Of a DNA stretch of 64,000 nucleotides, positions 11,691 through 22,470 are shown piece by piece. A model generated the notes under the pieces. That model was not told the DNA's origin. It was given only the letters and a program-made list of their open reading frames with translations, and did no database searches. Position 1 is the first letter of the stretch. Each line of letters begins with the position of its first letter. The DNA lies in the NCBI RefSeq assembly GCF_030272615.1, contig NC_081414.1, positions 665,847,938-665,911,937 on the forward strand. The letters run 5' to 3'. This DNA is from Cryptomeria japonica. Taxonomy: Eukaryota > Streptophyta > Pinopsida > Cupressales > Cupressaceae. The translations under genes and the position numbers were made by a program.

Positions 11691-12982
11691 ATGGATGGCT
11701 AACACAAGCTAGCAAACTGACAATGGTCAAGTCTATCCTATCATCCATTCCCATTTACTGTATGTCGTGCTTCAAGATACCCTATGCTACTGGTAAGAAA
11801 ATTGACAACCTGCTCAGAAAATTTGTTTGGGAGGGTGCAAAAGACAAAAAAAAGATACCACTCATTAACTAGGATACCATGTGTTTACTGAAAGAGGATG
11901 GCGGTGCTGGACTTAGGAAAATGGCACTACAAAATATTGCGGTGGGTGCCAAGTTATCTTGGAAGATGTACACAAAACCACAGAAACTATGGTGCAAAAT
12001 ATTCAGGAAGAAATATTTGGATTCTAAGAACCCTTGCTGAATTCTCACAGTGGCAAATACAGAGCGGGGATCTGCCTCATGGAAATTTCTTTGGGATTGC
12101 AGATTCATTATAAATGACCACATTTCATGGCACACTGGTAATGGAAAATCTGCAAAATTTTGGACGGACTCATGGGATGGTGCACCTGCACTATCTGATA
12201 GTTTTAATCAAGATTGGATTGAGCTTGTCGAGTCTACGTATGGTGTGTTTTTTGAGGACTATTTTGAGCAGAATATGGAATTGGATGGGAAGCGGGTATG
12301 GAAACAGATATCCTTTAGCAATCCGTTTCTATGTGAATCTCTGAAAGATGTACTAAAAAGTAGATGTATCTTGTTGTCTCATGATGAGGCTAGTATATTA
12401 TGGAGTGTTGCCAAATCAGGAGAATATTATGTCAAATTGGGTTATGAGGTACAAAGACAAAGGGGTATGTGCACAGACTGGCCACATAAGCTATGTTGGA
12501 GTAATAAGCTTCTCCCTAAAGTGGGGGCATTTCTTTGGTTGGCCCTCCATAATAGGATCCTCACTAGGGATAGATTAAAGTCAATTGGTATCTCTAGACC
12601 TAACATGTGTATGTGCAGGGCAGATGAAGAATTTGCCAATCATTTACTCTTCAATTGCCCCATGGTGGAGGCCTGCTGGAATTGGTTCTTTGAAAATACC
12701 AATCTTAAAATCGCCAGATGTGAGTTACTCAAGGACTTCCTCATTTCTTGGCCAAGGATCTATAATTCAAGGTGGAGCGACCTGTGGCTGGTGGTGCCTT
12801 CATTCATTGTTTGGCACATTTGGAAAGAAAGAAATGGGAGGATCTTCAAAGAAACCACACTCCCGGTTAATAAAATCATTGAGAACATCAAAAGTGTTGT
12901 TGAGGAAATGACAAATGGGAAATTTGTCACAAAGAGAATTAGATCCTATAATGATTGGGACCGTAGAATGGAAAAGATCTAG
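11691..12982 (+). pseudogene. LINE ORF2, maturase-like and zf-RVT part
   Basis: After relics of the region following the RT (11691-12049), a 310-codon open stretch from 12050 carries the zf-RVT domain common in plant L1 elements. WKFLW and the WTDSWDG block come first. LPKVGAFLWLALHNRILTR and a CMCRADEEFANHLLFNC zinc-binding segment follow. The stretch ends with FIVWHIWKERNGRIF. It ends at TAG 12980-12982, but the same frame continues into the RNase H after one further TAG (about 13031). This is the best preserved part of ORF2. Confidence 0.85.
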
Positions 12983-13045
12983 CTCTTCAAACACCCTTTA
13001 ATCATAGACACCAATAACAAAGTGAATAGGTAGGATATCAAATGG

Positions 13046-13573
13046 ATGGCCCCACCGAAGGATTGGGTGAAATTAAATTTTGATGGAGCTAGCAAGGGTA
13101 ACCCGGGAGATGCTGGATTTGGAGCCATAATTAGGAATAATACCAGTAAGATAGTACACAGTGTATATGGTGGACTGGGCAAGGCTACTAACAACGAGGC
13201 TGAAATCAGAGCATTAGAGGCTGGATTAAATCTTTGCATACAAAATGGTATCTCCAAGGTGCTCATTGAGGGAGATTCCCAAATAATTATAAATGGCATT
13301 ATCAAATCAAATTTCCAATGTTGGAAGTTAAGCAAATGGCTCCCTCGAATAAACCATTTGTTGAATTTGATTGGCACTTTTGAGATTAAGCATGTGTACC
13401 GGGAAGGGAACTGTATGGTCAATTACCTTGCAAACTTGGGTGTGGTATGTAATAATAACAAGATTACCTTTTATCAACACTATGCAAGTAATGACATAGT
13501 TAATCACATCAAATTGGATGCTTCATGTGATGGTATCGGCTGCGACAAGTACGTTCGATGGATGAATACCTAG
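13046..13573 (+). pseudogene. LINE ORF2, C-terminal RNase H
   Basis: A type I RNase H of plant-LINE type. The first three acidic residues are present in LNFDGASKGNPG (Asp), TNNEAEIRAL (Glu) and IEGDSQ (Asp). The fourth, expected in the HREGN..AD.LAN block, reads YREGNCMVNYLAN, so Asp has become Asn. It would degrade RNA in RNA-DNA hybrids. It is in frame with the zf-RVT segment but separated by two TAG codons. The missing Asp and upstream stops argue against function. Confidence 0.85.
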
Positions 13574-13844
13574 GCCTGGATAGAGGTGGCACTAGATAAG
13601 ACTCTGGTTCAGTCCCATCGTACAGTGGCAGGACTTCACTACCTTCTATATCCCAAAGTAGATTTTAGTATGATTTCTACGCAGTAGTGGTGGCATAGTC
13701 GCATTATGACTTCTGAGAAAATCAGGCAACAATATCAAAACACTTCTTTTTGGGGATTTTGGAAAGGAAACTTCCAGAGGCATCTGGCTCTATAAAGATT
13801 AATGCTTCACAATATGATGCCACCTGTATTAAGGAGCTTGGATA

Positions 13845-14498
13845 ATGGCACACTTTGGGGAGATTAGTTGTGTCAACTGTGAAATGCATGTGGGTGCTCA
13901 AATTCAAAATCTATTTATAACAGAGGAGTATGTGTATGAGGCAATTCAGGGGCTGATGGGGATTACTCTGAATTTTGACATGCATTGGTGTGATGCCCTC
14001 ATTTATGAAGCAGTTGTTCTTCCCTTAGTTGACATCATTGACTCAAGGGAGCGGTCTGTCAAGTTGCGGTGTGATTTTATGAAGCCGTCAGTTGGGAATA
14101 TTGTTGCCAATGGTATTCTTGGTCTGGATGAAAATATAAAGGTTAGCCTATTAAAAACGTATTTCCAGCCTGAGTACTATTTTCCCTCTAATTCTAGTGA
14201 GGATGCAAACAATTCCGAGGAGGAAGGGGTGGAGGATGGGTCAAATTCTAAGAATAGCGATAAGGGAAGCACAACGTGAAGAAGAATGGAGAAGGTTGAG
14301 GAAAGGGAGCGAATGAAGACCTTCGTGGAAAACGCTTGGGAGATATTCAAGTGCGCGGTTTTGAATGGGAACATAGACCCCTTCAGGCGTGTTACGAACT
14401 CCGAGGAATGGTGCTTCCCAGTTGCCTTTACTACAAATGTTATCAGTCTTGGTGAATTTTTTGGTCTTATTCTCCAAGCTCTTCGGGGAGAGGAATAA
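13845..14498 (+). pseudogene. Unrecognised reading frames between RNase H and the LINE 3' end
   Basis: Two frames follow the RNase H inside the LINE: 13845-14279 (144 codons, acidic Ser/Asn-rich C-terminus) and 14286-14498 (70 codons). They lie in different frames and could be one broken protein. No family is recognised. A coding extension after the RNase H is unusual for plant L1 elements, where a short 3' UTR is normal. It might be captured sequence or an element-specific ORF. The 3' UTR (14499-14737) has no notable structure. Confidence 0.4.
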
Positions 14499-14750
14499 TT
14501 GTCTTGCACTTGGTCGCTGCTCTATCTTTGTCTTTGTTCGACATAATTGTGTTGTCTGTTCTGTTCTTTGTCTATGTTCGATCTTTTTGTGTTGTTACCA
14601 GATGTAATGTCGGATTATAGGGTAGTTAGGATGATTCGATTCACCCACCTTTTATCATATGTGGGTGATGTAACTAGCTATAATTTTCCAAAAATTTAAT
14701 AGAGGGCGCTATCCCCATACTTGATAACACTTACCCTTTAAAAAAATAAA

Positions 14751-14764
14751 AATATTATCAATAA
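14751..14764. repeat. LINE target-site duplication, right copy
   Basis: Identical 14-bp partner of 7908-7921, directly following the A-rich 3' end of the LINE. Confidence 0.85.
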
Positions 14765-15294
14765 TATAGTACTAATATTAATAATAATAAATTAAAAAAT
14801 AACAACATAGTAATAACAAGTGTCATATAGTAGTGAGTACTTATCATAGTATTATAATAAAAATATTTGTTCTAATTTTTAATTATTATAATGTTAAATT
14901 GTATTAAAAATATTTGTTTTAATTTTTAATCATTATAATTTTGAATCATTATTAATTTAAAATTATATTAGAATAATTATATTTATGTAATATTAACTAT
15001 AACTCAGATTATTTTAATAAAATAATATAAACTACCAATTGCACTTCGGTGTGCAATGGTTATGTTGAAGAGGTGTGAAAGGTCAATTGGGAAAAAATTG
15101 GTCTATTTTTTGGATATATTTGTGTAGTTCATGAGGTTAATTTGTGGCCATGATGTTGGTTGTGCAACAAAGGACTTAATTGAGAGGTGATAGCTTAAAA
15201 CCAACTATGCATCCACTTACAATGACTCAATCATAACTTAAATGAAACCTTTGAATTGAGAAGATCAAGTTTTATTAGAAGCAAGCTCATGTTA

Positions 15295-15720
15295 TGTTTG
15301 CAATAGGGTGAGCGTACGAGAGAGCTTGAGATAGGGCTAGAAAGAGGTATATATAGAGGGGTAAGAGTGAGAGAGGGATGGGTAAAGAGACAGATATATA
15401 GATAGAGAAGAAGATGGAGTTGAAGATGGAGATGGAGAATGGGGAGAGGAAAATGGAGAGGAGAGAGATATGAAAGAGACGGGGAGAGAGGGGAGAGGAA
15501 TATATAGATATGGAAGAGAAAAATAAATAGTTGGAGAGAGATGAAGATATAGAAAGATAAAGATAGAGATAAGAAGTGATATATAGATAGAGAGAGAGAG
15601 AGATAGTGGTAGAGGGAGATAGAGATAAAGAGATAGATGAAAGAAGTGATATAGAGAGATAGATATAGAGAGGAAACAAGATAAGGATATAGAGGTCCAA
15701 AAAGAGGGAGAATGAGAGAT
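15295..15720 (+). repeat. Purine-rich (GAGAGATA)n tract of copy 1
   Basis: About 425 bp of nearly pure purine DNA on the plus strand, interspersed with T (GAGAGATATAGAG-like units). It gives long Ser/Leu-rich open frames on the minus strand that are compositional artefacts. Such tracts can form H-DNA and bind plant GAGA-binding (BBR/BPC) proteins, which is general knowledge and not shown here. Confidence 0.8.
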
Positions 15721-15721
15721 T

Positions 15722-15845
15722 CCTATATGAATTGAACCACCCACTTATTGAAATCAATGGTTCAAAATTTAGTAGAAGAATGCAAGACTATCTCCTCAAT
15801 TTTGAACCATTGATTTCAATAAGTAGGTGGTTCAATTCATATAGG
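15722..15845. repeat. Near-perfect hairpin, 48-bp arms, 28-nt loop
   Basis: Arms 15722-15769 and 15798-15845 are inverted complements with one mismatch in 48. The sequence related to one arm recurs as a single, unpaired copy at 22408-22455, together with loop sequence in matching orientation. The hairpin therefore arose by inverted duplication of that segment in copy 1. Confidence 0.9.
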
Positions 15846-16539
15846 GAATGGCTTTGGCATAATGATTACAATATAATACACATTTTATAATGAAAAAATA
15901 TATTTTTATTAAAATTATAATCCTAATTTAATTTTTTTTAAATTATATAATTATAATTGTAATAATAAAATTAATAGTGTAATATTATATTATTTTTATA
16001 TTTGTGTAATATTAATTATAATTGGTTTTAATAAAATAACTATTAATAATTATAAAAGTGAAAATAAACATTTTTTCAATAACTTAATGAAACATATTTA
16101 AATTTATGATTAAAAGTTATTAAATTATTTTGTATATATTAAAATGATTAAAAAATTTATGATTTTCAAAAAGTATTAAACTAGAAATTGCACCTTAGTG
16201 TGCAATGGGTATGCCGAAGAGGTGTGGAAGGTCAATTAGGGCAAAATTTGGTCAATTTTTTTGTGTAATTTTGTGTAGTACATGAGATCAATTGGTAGGC
16301 CAAATTTAGAAAATAATGTTTCTTGTGCAACAAAGGTCTCAATGGAGAAGTGATAGTTTCAAATCCACTTTGCATCCTCTTACAAGGTTCCAATTATCAT
16401 TGAAACACAAATTTTCAATTAAGAAGATAATCAAGTTCCATGACCAACTGGCTCATGTTATATGTGAGAGAGAGAGAGAGAGAAATGAATATGAAGAGAG
16501 ATGAATACGAAGATGGAAAAAAGGAGAGAGATATAGAGG

Positions 16540-16544
16540 AAAAG
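16540..16544. repeat. 5-bp TSD of the 4.3-kb solo LTR (left)
   Basis: AAAAG, matched exactly by 20874-20878. The surrounding purine tract makes a chance match more likely than usual. The perfect fit with the TG/CA ends supports it. Confidence 0.65.
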
Positions 16545-18855
16545 TGTAATGCCCCGCCAGGAAACCCCGAAGGGATTAAGCTATAACTTAAGAATGGAGT
16601 GCAATAATTTTTTTTTTTAAAGATAAACACAACATTGAGATATAACAAGATATAAAAGATTCAGATTACATAGCCGAAGACATCAACTAATGCCTAAGGA
16701 GTTTCCCAACGAGATTACTTAAATTTCACAATTCACTTAACTCACACAATTAAACCAATAAGCTGATTATCTTAATAACGAGATAATTCTTAATCAGGAT
16801 AATTTCTTTCAAAAGATGGAAATATAATTCACAAGATAAGGTTCATCCATTAAGATTTATTCATACCCATCATTCATACTTTTCATTGAAATATAAACCA
16901 TGCATCTAATATTCTAACACACTAGAATTTCATCATAAACATATGAGATCTTTTCATGCATACTTAATTTCCTTAACAACAACTAAATATATTCCATTAC
17001 TCTAAGTTACATTCTTTCACAATCCAATTTACTGCATTTTAAAAGACGATTGCATACATGCATCTACGATAAATCTCATCTAAACCACTTATGCATTCGA
17101 TCAAAATGGCATTCATACATGCTAACACTAAACATGAAATATAAGAAATAAAAGCATCACATAACACCAAGATGATCTCGGAGTTCACCCCTAAAGGGCT
17201 ACATCTCTGGGTTTGCTCAACTGCAAGACCCCTCTGATAATTAATAAAGTTAAGAATACATGAGGTTCTCATAATTTACAATCCTGCCATCAAGGCGAAA
17301 CATAATCAATATACAAATGACCGCATCGGTCAATAAATACATAAATGATCCCTGAAAAGGAAAGGATCCAGCTAAACATAAACGAATCAAATACAAAGGT
17401 CCACTGGAGCATTTGCAAACTAAGTCATCACAACCCAAGGTATAACATGAACCAAATACTCACAAGGGCATAAGCAATAGGACGACTCCACAAAAGTGCC
17501 CCAATCAAGACCAGACAAAAAAACACTAGCGAACATAGGGACAAGTGTCATCACACAACCTAGTATGGTTACCATGACAGGTCTTCATAGGTTCTGGCCC
17601 CATACGCTGGGTTACCCTGGCAACCTAGTCCAAACCTCCGGCCCATCCAAGCCTCATGTGGACCCACACATCCTTTCATGAAGACAAGGATGATGGTCTG
17701 CCATTTCAGGCCTTCTCACAGCATGTCGAGTCCGTGTTAGCACTCGTACCATGTGTGAGGCACAATTATCTTACTTAGAGATTAACATTCTAATCTACTA
17801 TTAGGTTATCACTTATTAGACTCACTCTCGAAGGGTTACCCAACAGCCACTTTGGGCGCGGCCCCCAATCGAAAGCCACTTTCCCTTACGACACTAGACT
17901 ATACCCAAGCAACCTCATAAACCAATGAACACACATGATCAAGCAAATAGAGTTCAAAAGGAGGGAACAACCATCTAGTCAAACATGACTCAAAAGAGGT
18001 ACACTTACTAACGGTACTCTAACCAGAGACCTGACCAACTATGGTCAACCATGAATCATCATTCGACACCCACACAAAGGATATTACAAATTACGACACC
18101 ACAACAAAATAACAGTCAACTCGAGATCGAGGATAGAAACAGGTATCCGAATCAACCATACGACAGGGTCCAATCAAACAAGTCAAAGCTTGCCATTACA
18201 TAAACAAAAGCGAATACAGAAATTAAACTTGCATAAGTAATAATCTGTAGATACAATCTTTTACCAAATTGATTTAAACATTAAATGTTGATCAAGTTTT
18301 CTAAATGATCTAGGTCAGATTGCAGTTATCTACCTCATCTAGGTACAATTTGAATTCTTGGTTTTCTAACTCCCTAAGGTTCATTAGCATCGAACATACA
18401 TAAATGCGTCATTATGAGTTCTTAAACCAAGTTCACATGAATAAAATTAAACAATCATTAACCGACTAAATAAGATATTTATTTTTCAAATAAAACATCG
18501 TTCTCATACTGGCTCAAAACCAAAACCAATCTCTCCAATTTCATATTTTCCAAGCCCAGTTACACTATACAGATCACGGAAACATAAACATATAAGGAAA
18601 TCCAAATGTAGATAATCATTTCCAAAATCCAGATATTACTTCCTTACACACGTATAGAAGAATCCAAAATTAACTATTAATTAATGAGTATATTTATTAA
18701 TCCGCGATAAATAAAATATACACAATTAATAACTAATAGTGCACAATAACCCAGTTAATTATTAGTTAATATATAATTATTAATCTTTATTAATAAAATA
18801 TATTTTACTAATAATTAATACATTGCACAAATTTCAAATTAAATATCAATTAGTT

Positions 18856-18880
18856 TATATATATATATATATATATATAT
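18856..18880. repeat. (TA)n microsatellite
   Basis: An uninterrupted TA run of about 12 units inside the AT-rich middle of the 4.3-kb LTR. Confidence 0.9.
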
Positions 18881-19029
18881 TAATTTCCATTAATAATATA
18901 TATTAATAATAATTAATAAATAATTGAAAACTTTATTTTTTTTTAAAATACTTTTAATTTAATAAATTTATTTTTTTTATTTTTTTTATTAAAAAAAATG
19001 ATAAAAAAAAATGAAATAACTTTTTTTTT

Positions 19030-19250
19030 AAACCCCAAGGGCAGACCCACGTGGGGACCATGTGGGCTTCTCCCACGTGGGCCTCCCTTTCCCCACAAGA
19101 AGGGCTGGGGAGACCATGACGTGGTCTCCACCCAGCCTAGGTTGCGTGGAGAGCATGACATGGCCTCACCACAGGCCTCTCCCCATGGTTTGGGGAAGTC
19201 TTGGCTCTCCCCAACCATGGGTCGAGGGCCTTGGCATCTTGCCGCCCCTT
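19030..19250. repeat. GC-rich palindromic island with CACGTG cores
   Basis: A sharply GC-richer island within AT-rich LTR sequence. It contains two CCCACGTGGG palindromes about 30 bp apart (about 19047-19080) and further inverted segments such as CCATGGTTTGGGGA against TCCCCAACCATGG (about 19183-19220). CACGTG is the plant G-box core bound by bZIP and bHLH factors, so this could be the transcription control region of the LTR. That role is inferred. Confidence 0.6.
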
Positions 19251-20878
19251 CCCAAATCCGCCAATAACAATTTCAAACGCAACACATTAATTTTTATTTA
19301 TTATTATTTTATTTTTAAAAAAATTTGTTGTTAGTAAAATTTCATACACAGCAAAAAAAAATCACAGTCTCACAGAGACTGAAATAAATAAATTTTTATT
19401 TTATTCTCCCATTTGCAATTTTTAAAATACCAAGATCAGGAAAGGGGAAAATTTCTCCAAAACCAACAGCATATTGGCCAAATAAGATTGATTAACATCC
19501 ATATATCCAACAATAGGCAGATATCTCTGATTAAAACTTGAATGTGAAAGCATTAACTTAGAATTTTAACAAATTTCATTGAAGACAGCCAATCTCAAGT
19601 TTATTTTTGAATTTTAAAAACAACCAGAGCAACCATAATCCAGACTTGGAATGGAAATAGAATAAGAAGGGATCGGATTGGAATTACAATCACAACTATT
19701 TCATTTTTCCCCAATAGCTGAGATTTTTTTTTTTTTTCAATCTCCACAAACAGATTTCTTCTTTTTTTCAATCTCCACAAACAAATTTCTTCAAAATCCA
19801 AAACAAATTCTGATAAACAAAGAACCAAAAATATAAACCAGAATCTTACCTTATATAGCAATCCAGGAAAAGATTTAGTGAGGAGCCCAACCTGCAGGCT
19901 CAAGAAATTTCTCCTCCTCCAAAACCCCCAAATTTTCATCCAAAAATATTTTCCCAAAAAAAATTTTCCAACAAAAATCCATCCCTATATTTTTCCAAAA
20001 GTCTAGGTTAAATGGGAAAAGTTTGACCAAAAATCTCATTTTTGGATTTAAAATTTTTATTTAAAAGTAAATCACAAAAATATTTATTTTCCAACTATAT
20101 CAATATTTTTACTTGTTTTTCAATCTAAAATTGATTTATTCAATTAATTGAAATTAACCTTTCTATTTCCAAAATGCCAAGAAGATATAATTAATTCTAT
20201 TTCAATTAAAATTAAATCTTTCTTTTCGTAGGCATAAACATAATACATTTAATATTTAAATTTAACCATTTAATTGAACTTGCTCCCAATTTAAATCGAG
20301 CAATTCAGATTAACGATAAATCACATAAAGAAATCCTGTTTAATTTAGTCCATTAATCTTTAATGCACAAACACATATTTAATCAAATTAAATACTAATG
20401 ACTAATTAATCAATTTAACTATACACACCAAACACGCAAACCAAGAAGGTCAACCAGACAAACGACTTGCAAATCCAAACAAAAAGGGAATACCAACGAT
20501 GACTGGCGATGCTTACTTGAGCACGACTATGGTCAACTAGGGTCTTACGACCACCTAATCCAACTCTAAGGATTAAAGAGGTACACTCAAACCTGCAATT
20601 CCAGGTGAAGACGAACCTCGCACTCATGCAGCGTTGTACCTGAAATCTCCTGCAACCAAGAGTCATACATGCATACATATATAAACTTAATGAAAGCATT
20701 AGCCCGATATTAATACCACGAAATAGGAACACTAACGACTTGCATACAATTGGTGTGAAAACCACATTAACAGATATGCACTAAATCAACACATCTGACT
20801 ATAATCATTATATTATGATAAACTAACTAAGATTAAATTGAGATTAAAAATTGATTAGGGCAAGGGTACTACAAAAAG

Positions 20879-20923
20879 GAGAGAGAAGAGATACGATTAG
20901 ATAGATGTGGAGGCTCAAAAAAT

Positions 20924-20966
<43 letters not shown>

Positions 20967-21720
20967 CATTGTATTATAGAGAGATAAACAAATAGAGATA
21001 CATGGATAGATGAAAAGAAGAAATATGGAAAGATGGGTATAAAGAGGAAAATAGATATGAATATAGAGGTTTAAAAGGAGAGATATGGAGAAAGAGAGAG
21101 ATGGTTATATAGAGGGAGAATATGTATATAGATAGAGGGGGGCCAAAAAGATTGAGGTAGAAAGGAAGATAGAGTGGGAGTCAGGAGAGGAAGATGATAA
21201 AATAGATAGAGAGATACTGAGATGTAGAGTGAGAGATAAAGATATAAAGAGGTCTATAGAGAAATATGGAGAGATAAAGAGATATACAGATGGTGAGATA
21301 GAGAGATAGAGATATAAGGAGACATAGAGAGAGGGAGAGATGGAGAGAGATACAAAGATTGATATATAGAGAGAACTAGAGATAGACAAATATGTATGAA
21401 GGGAGAGGGAGAGAAATATGAGGAGATAGAGAAAGAGATAAGACATATATTGGAAGAGGAGCGAGAGATATATATATACAAGAAGAGAAAGGGAGAGAGA
21501 GGTAGTGATAAAGAGAGAGATAGTGGGATAAAAGGGAATGAGGGAGGGAGTGATAGGGAGAAATAGAGAGAGAGGTAAAGATACAAATAGAGAGAAATAT
21601 AAACAAATGAAAAGGGATAGGGAGAGAGATAGAGATAGAGAGAGGGGGGGGGGGATAAACAAGGAGTGTCTATTTATGAGTTAGAGAAAGAATAAGTAGA
21701 GAGAGATATAAAATTAAAAA
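20879..21720 (+). repeat. Purine-rich tract of copy 2, including (GA)n
   Basis: About 840 bp of GAGAGATA-type repeats, with a pure (GA)17 run at 20929-20962 and a GGGGGGGGG run at about 21644-21652. The long minus-strand frames here (Ser/Leu/Ile/Tyr only) are simple-repeat translations, not genes. Confidence 0.85.
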
Positions 21721-22470
21721 TTTAAAGATAATTATTCTACAATAAAAAATATTAATAAGACAAATGTATAAATTAAATTAATTCTATTATCTTTTAAAAT
21801 TATTTGTAACTTTATAAGACAAAAATAATTCAAATTAAATTTTAACTTAATGTAAATTAAACCTTAAAAGAAGAAGATGATGATTAGAATATTTTTTTAT
21901 TAAATCAGATAAAATATCCTAATAAAAGAAGATTAAATTAAAATATATTCTTATCAAAAGAAGATAGAAATAAAAGATAGATTTTGAATTCAAAAATAAG
22001 TAATCTACAATAATTAATTTTAATAAGACAAATATTATAAATTAAATAAATTCTAATAATTCATTTATTTGTAATTTCATTAAAAAAAGATAAATAATTA
22101 AAATAAGATTTCATTTGATAAAAAAATAATCATTCATAAAATAAAAATAGCTAATTCTTTCTTTTTTAATAATTTTGTCTTTTCCACTTTTGAAACTTCA
22201 AAAAAATATGAAATATTCAAATAAAAGAAGATACCATTAAAAGATATTATTATTAAAAGCGGAAAATATTTTTTTCTTTTGTACACATTATTTTTTCAAT
22301 TAATCATATTACAATATATTTTTTAATTTTTTTATCATTTTTCTAAAATTAATATTAATATAAACATATGGTTGAGATCAATTCAATCATCTTGCATCCT
22401 TCTAGTCAATTTTGAACCATTGATTTCAATAAGTAAGTTGAAAACTTCATATAGGGTATGCTTTCGACAT

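Larger units (their letters stand above)
7922..14750 (+). mobile_element. Full-length L1-like LINE (non-LTR retrotransposon), degenerate
   Basis: The element has the plant L1 order. A short 5' leader (7922-7978) is followed by ORF1 with a DUF4283-type region and CCHC knuckle. ORF2 then carries endonuclease, reverse transcriptase, zf-RVT and a C-terminal RNase H. It ends in an A-rich tail (14738-14750). It is bounded by a perfect 14-bp target-site duplication, so both ends are defined and the copy is not 5'-truncated. ORF1 and ORF2 both contain premature stops and frameshifts, so it is not autonomous. The perfect TSD against badly broken frames may mean it was mobilised in trans or simply that 14 bases escaped mutation. 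Confidence 0.9.
14986..15868 (+). repeat. AT/GA-rich repeat unit, copy 1
   Basis: This unit starts with an AT-rich TGTAATATTAAC-type segment. It continues with a conserved block (about 15036-15310) containing GTGTGCAATGG and GAAGAGGTGTGAAAGGTCAATT. It then has a purine tract and ends with CATATAGGG. The same order recurs in copy 2 (16002-22470), so this is a direct duplication with copy-specific expansion of the purine tract. The nature of the element is unknown and no coding potential is seen. Confidence 0.65.
16545..20873 (+). mobile_element. Very long solo LTR (4.3 kb) or LTR-like element
   Basis: The sequence begins TGTAATGCCC and ends GGGTACTACA, so its termini are TG...CA and form a 10-bp imperfect inverted repeat (8/10). 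It is flanked by a 5-bp duplication, AAAAG, at 16540-16544 and 20874-20878, inside a purine tract that resumes unchanged on the other side. I see no internal LTR repeat, PBS, polypurine tract or pol frame, which favours a solo LTR left by recombination. At 4329 bp it is unusually long for an LTR, and it could itself contain nested fragments. Orientation is uncertain because the termini are nearly symmetric. Confidence 0.7.
16002..22470 (+). repeat. AT/GA-rich repeat unit, copy 2 (split by a solo LTR)
   Basis: Same order as copy 1: the AT-rich lead, the GTGTGCAATGG...GAAGAGGTGTGGAAGGTCAATT block at about 16188-16470 and the purine tract. The tract is interrupted by the insertion at 16545-20873 and continues to about 21720. 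The unit ends with the segment at 22408-22470 ending in CATATAGGG and GACATAA. Excluding the insert, it is about 2.1 kb, longer than copy 1, largely through purine-tract and AT-rich expansion. No genes are seen. Confidence 0.6.

Noticed and set aside
7979-14498. Interpretation of the LINE frames as separate host genes
   Set aside because: The TSD-bounded structure, A-rich tail and L1 domain order show a single retrotransposon.
15287-15757. Long minus-strand frames rich in Ser, Leu, Ile and Tyr
   Set aside because: Direct translations of GAGAGATA simple repeats. No complexity beyond the repeat.
18998-19334. Overlapping 90-codon frames on both strands in the GC-rich island
   Set aside because: They arise from the lack of stops in a short palindromic GC-rich segment. 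No family resemblance.
21105-21662. 185-codon minus-strand frame
   Set aside because: Same GA-tract artefact as in copy 1. Overlapping frames give similar Ser/Leu runs.
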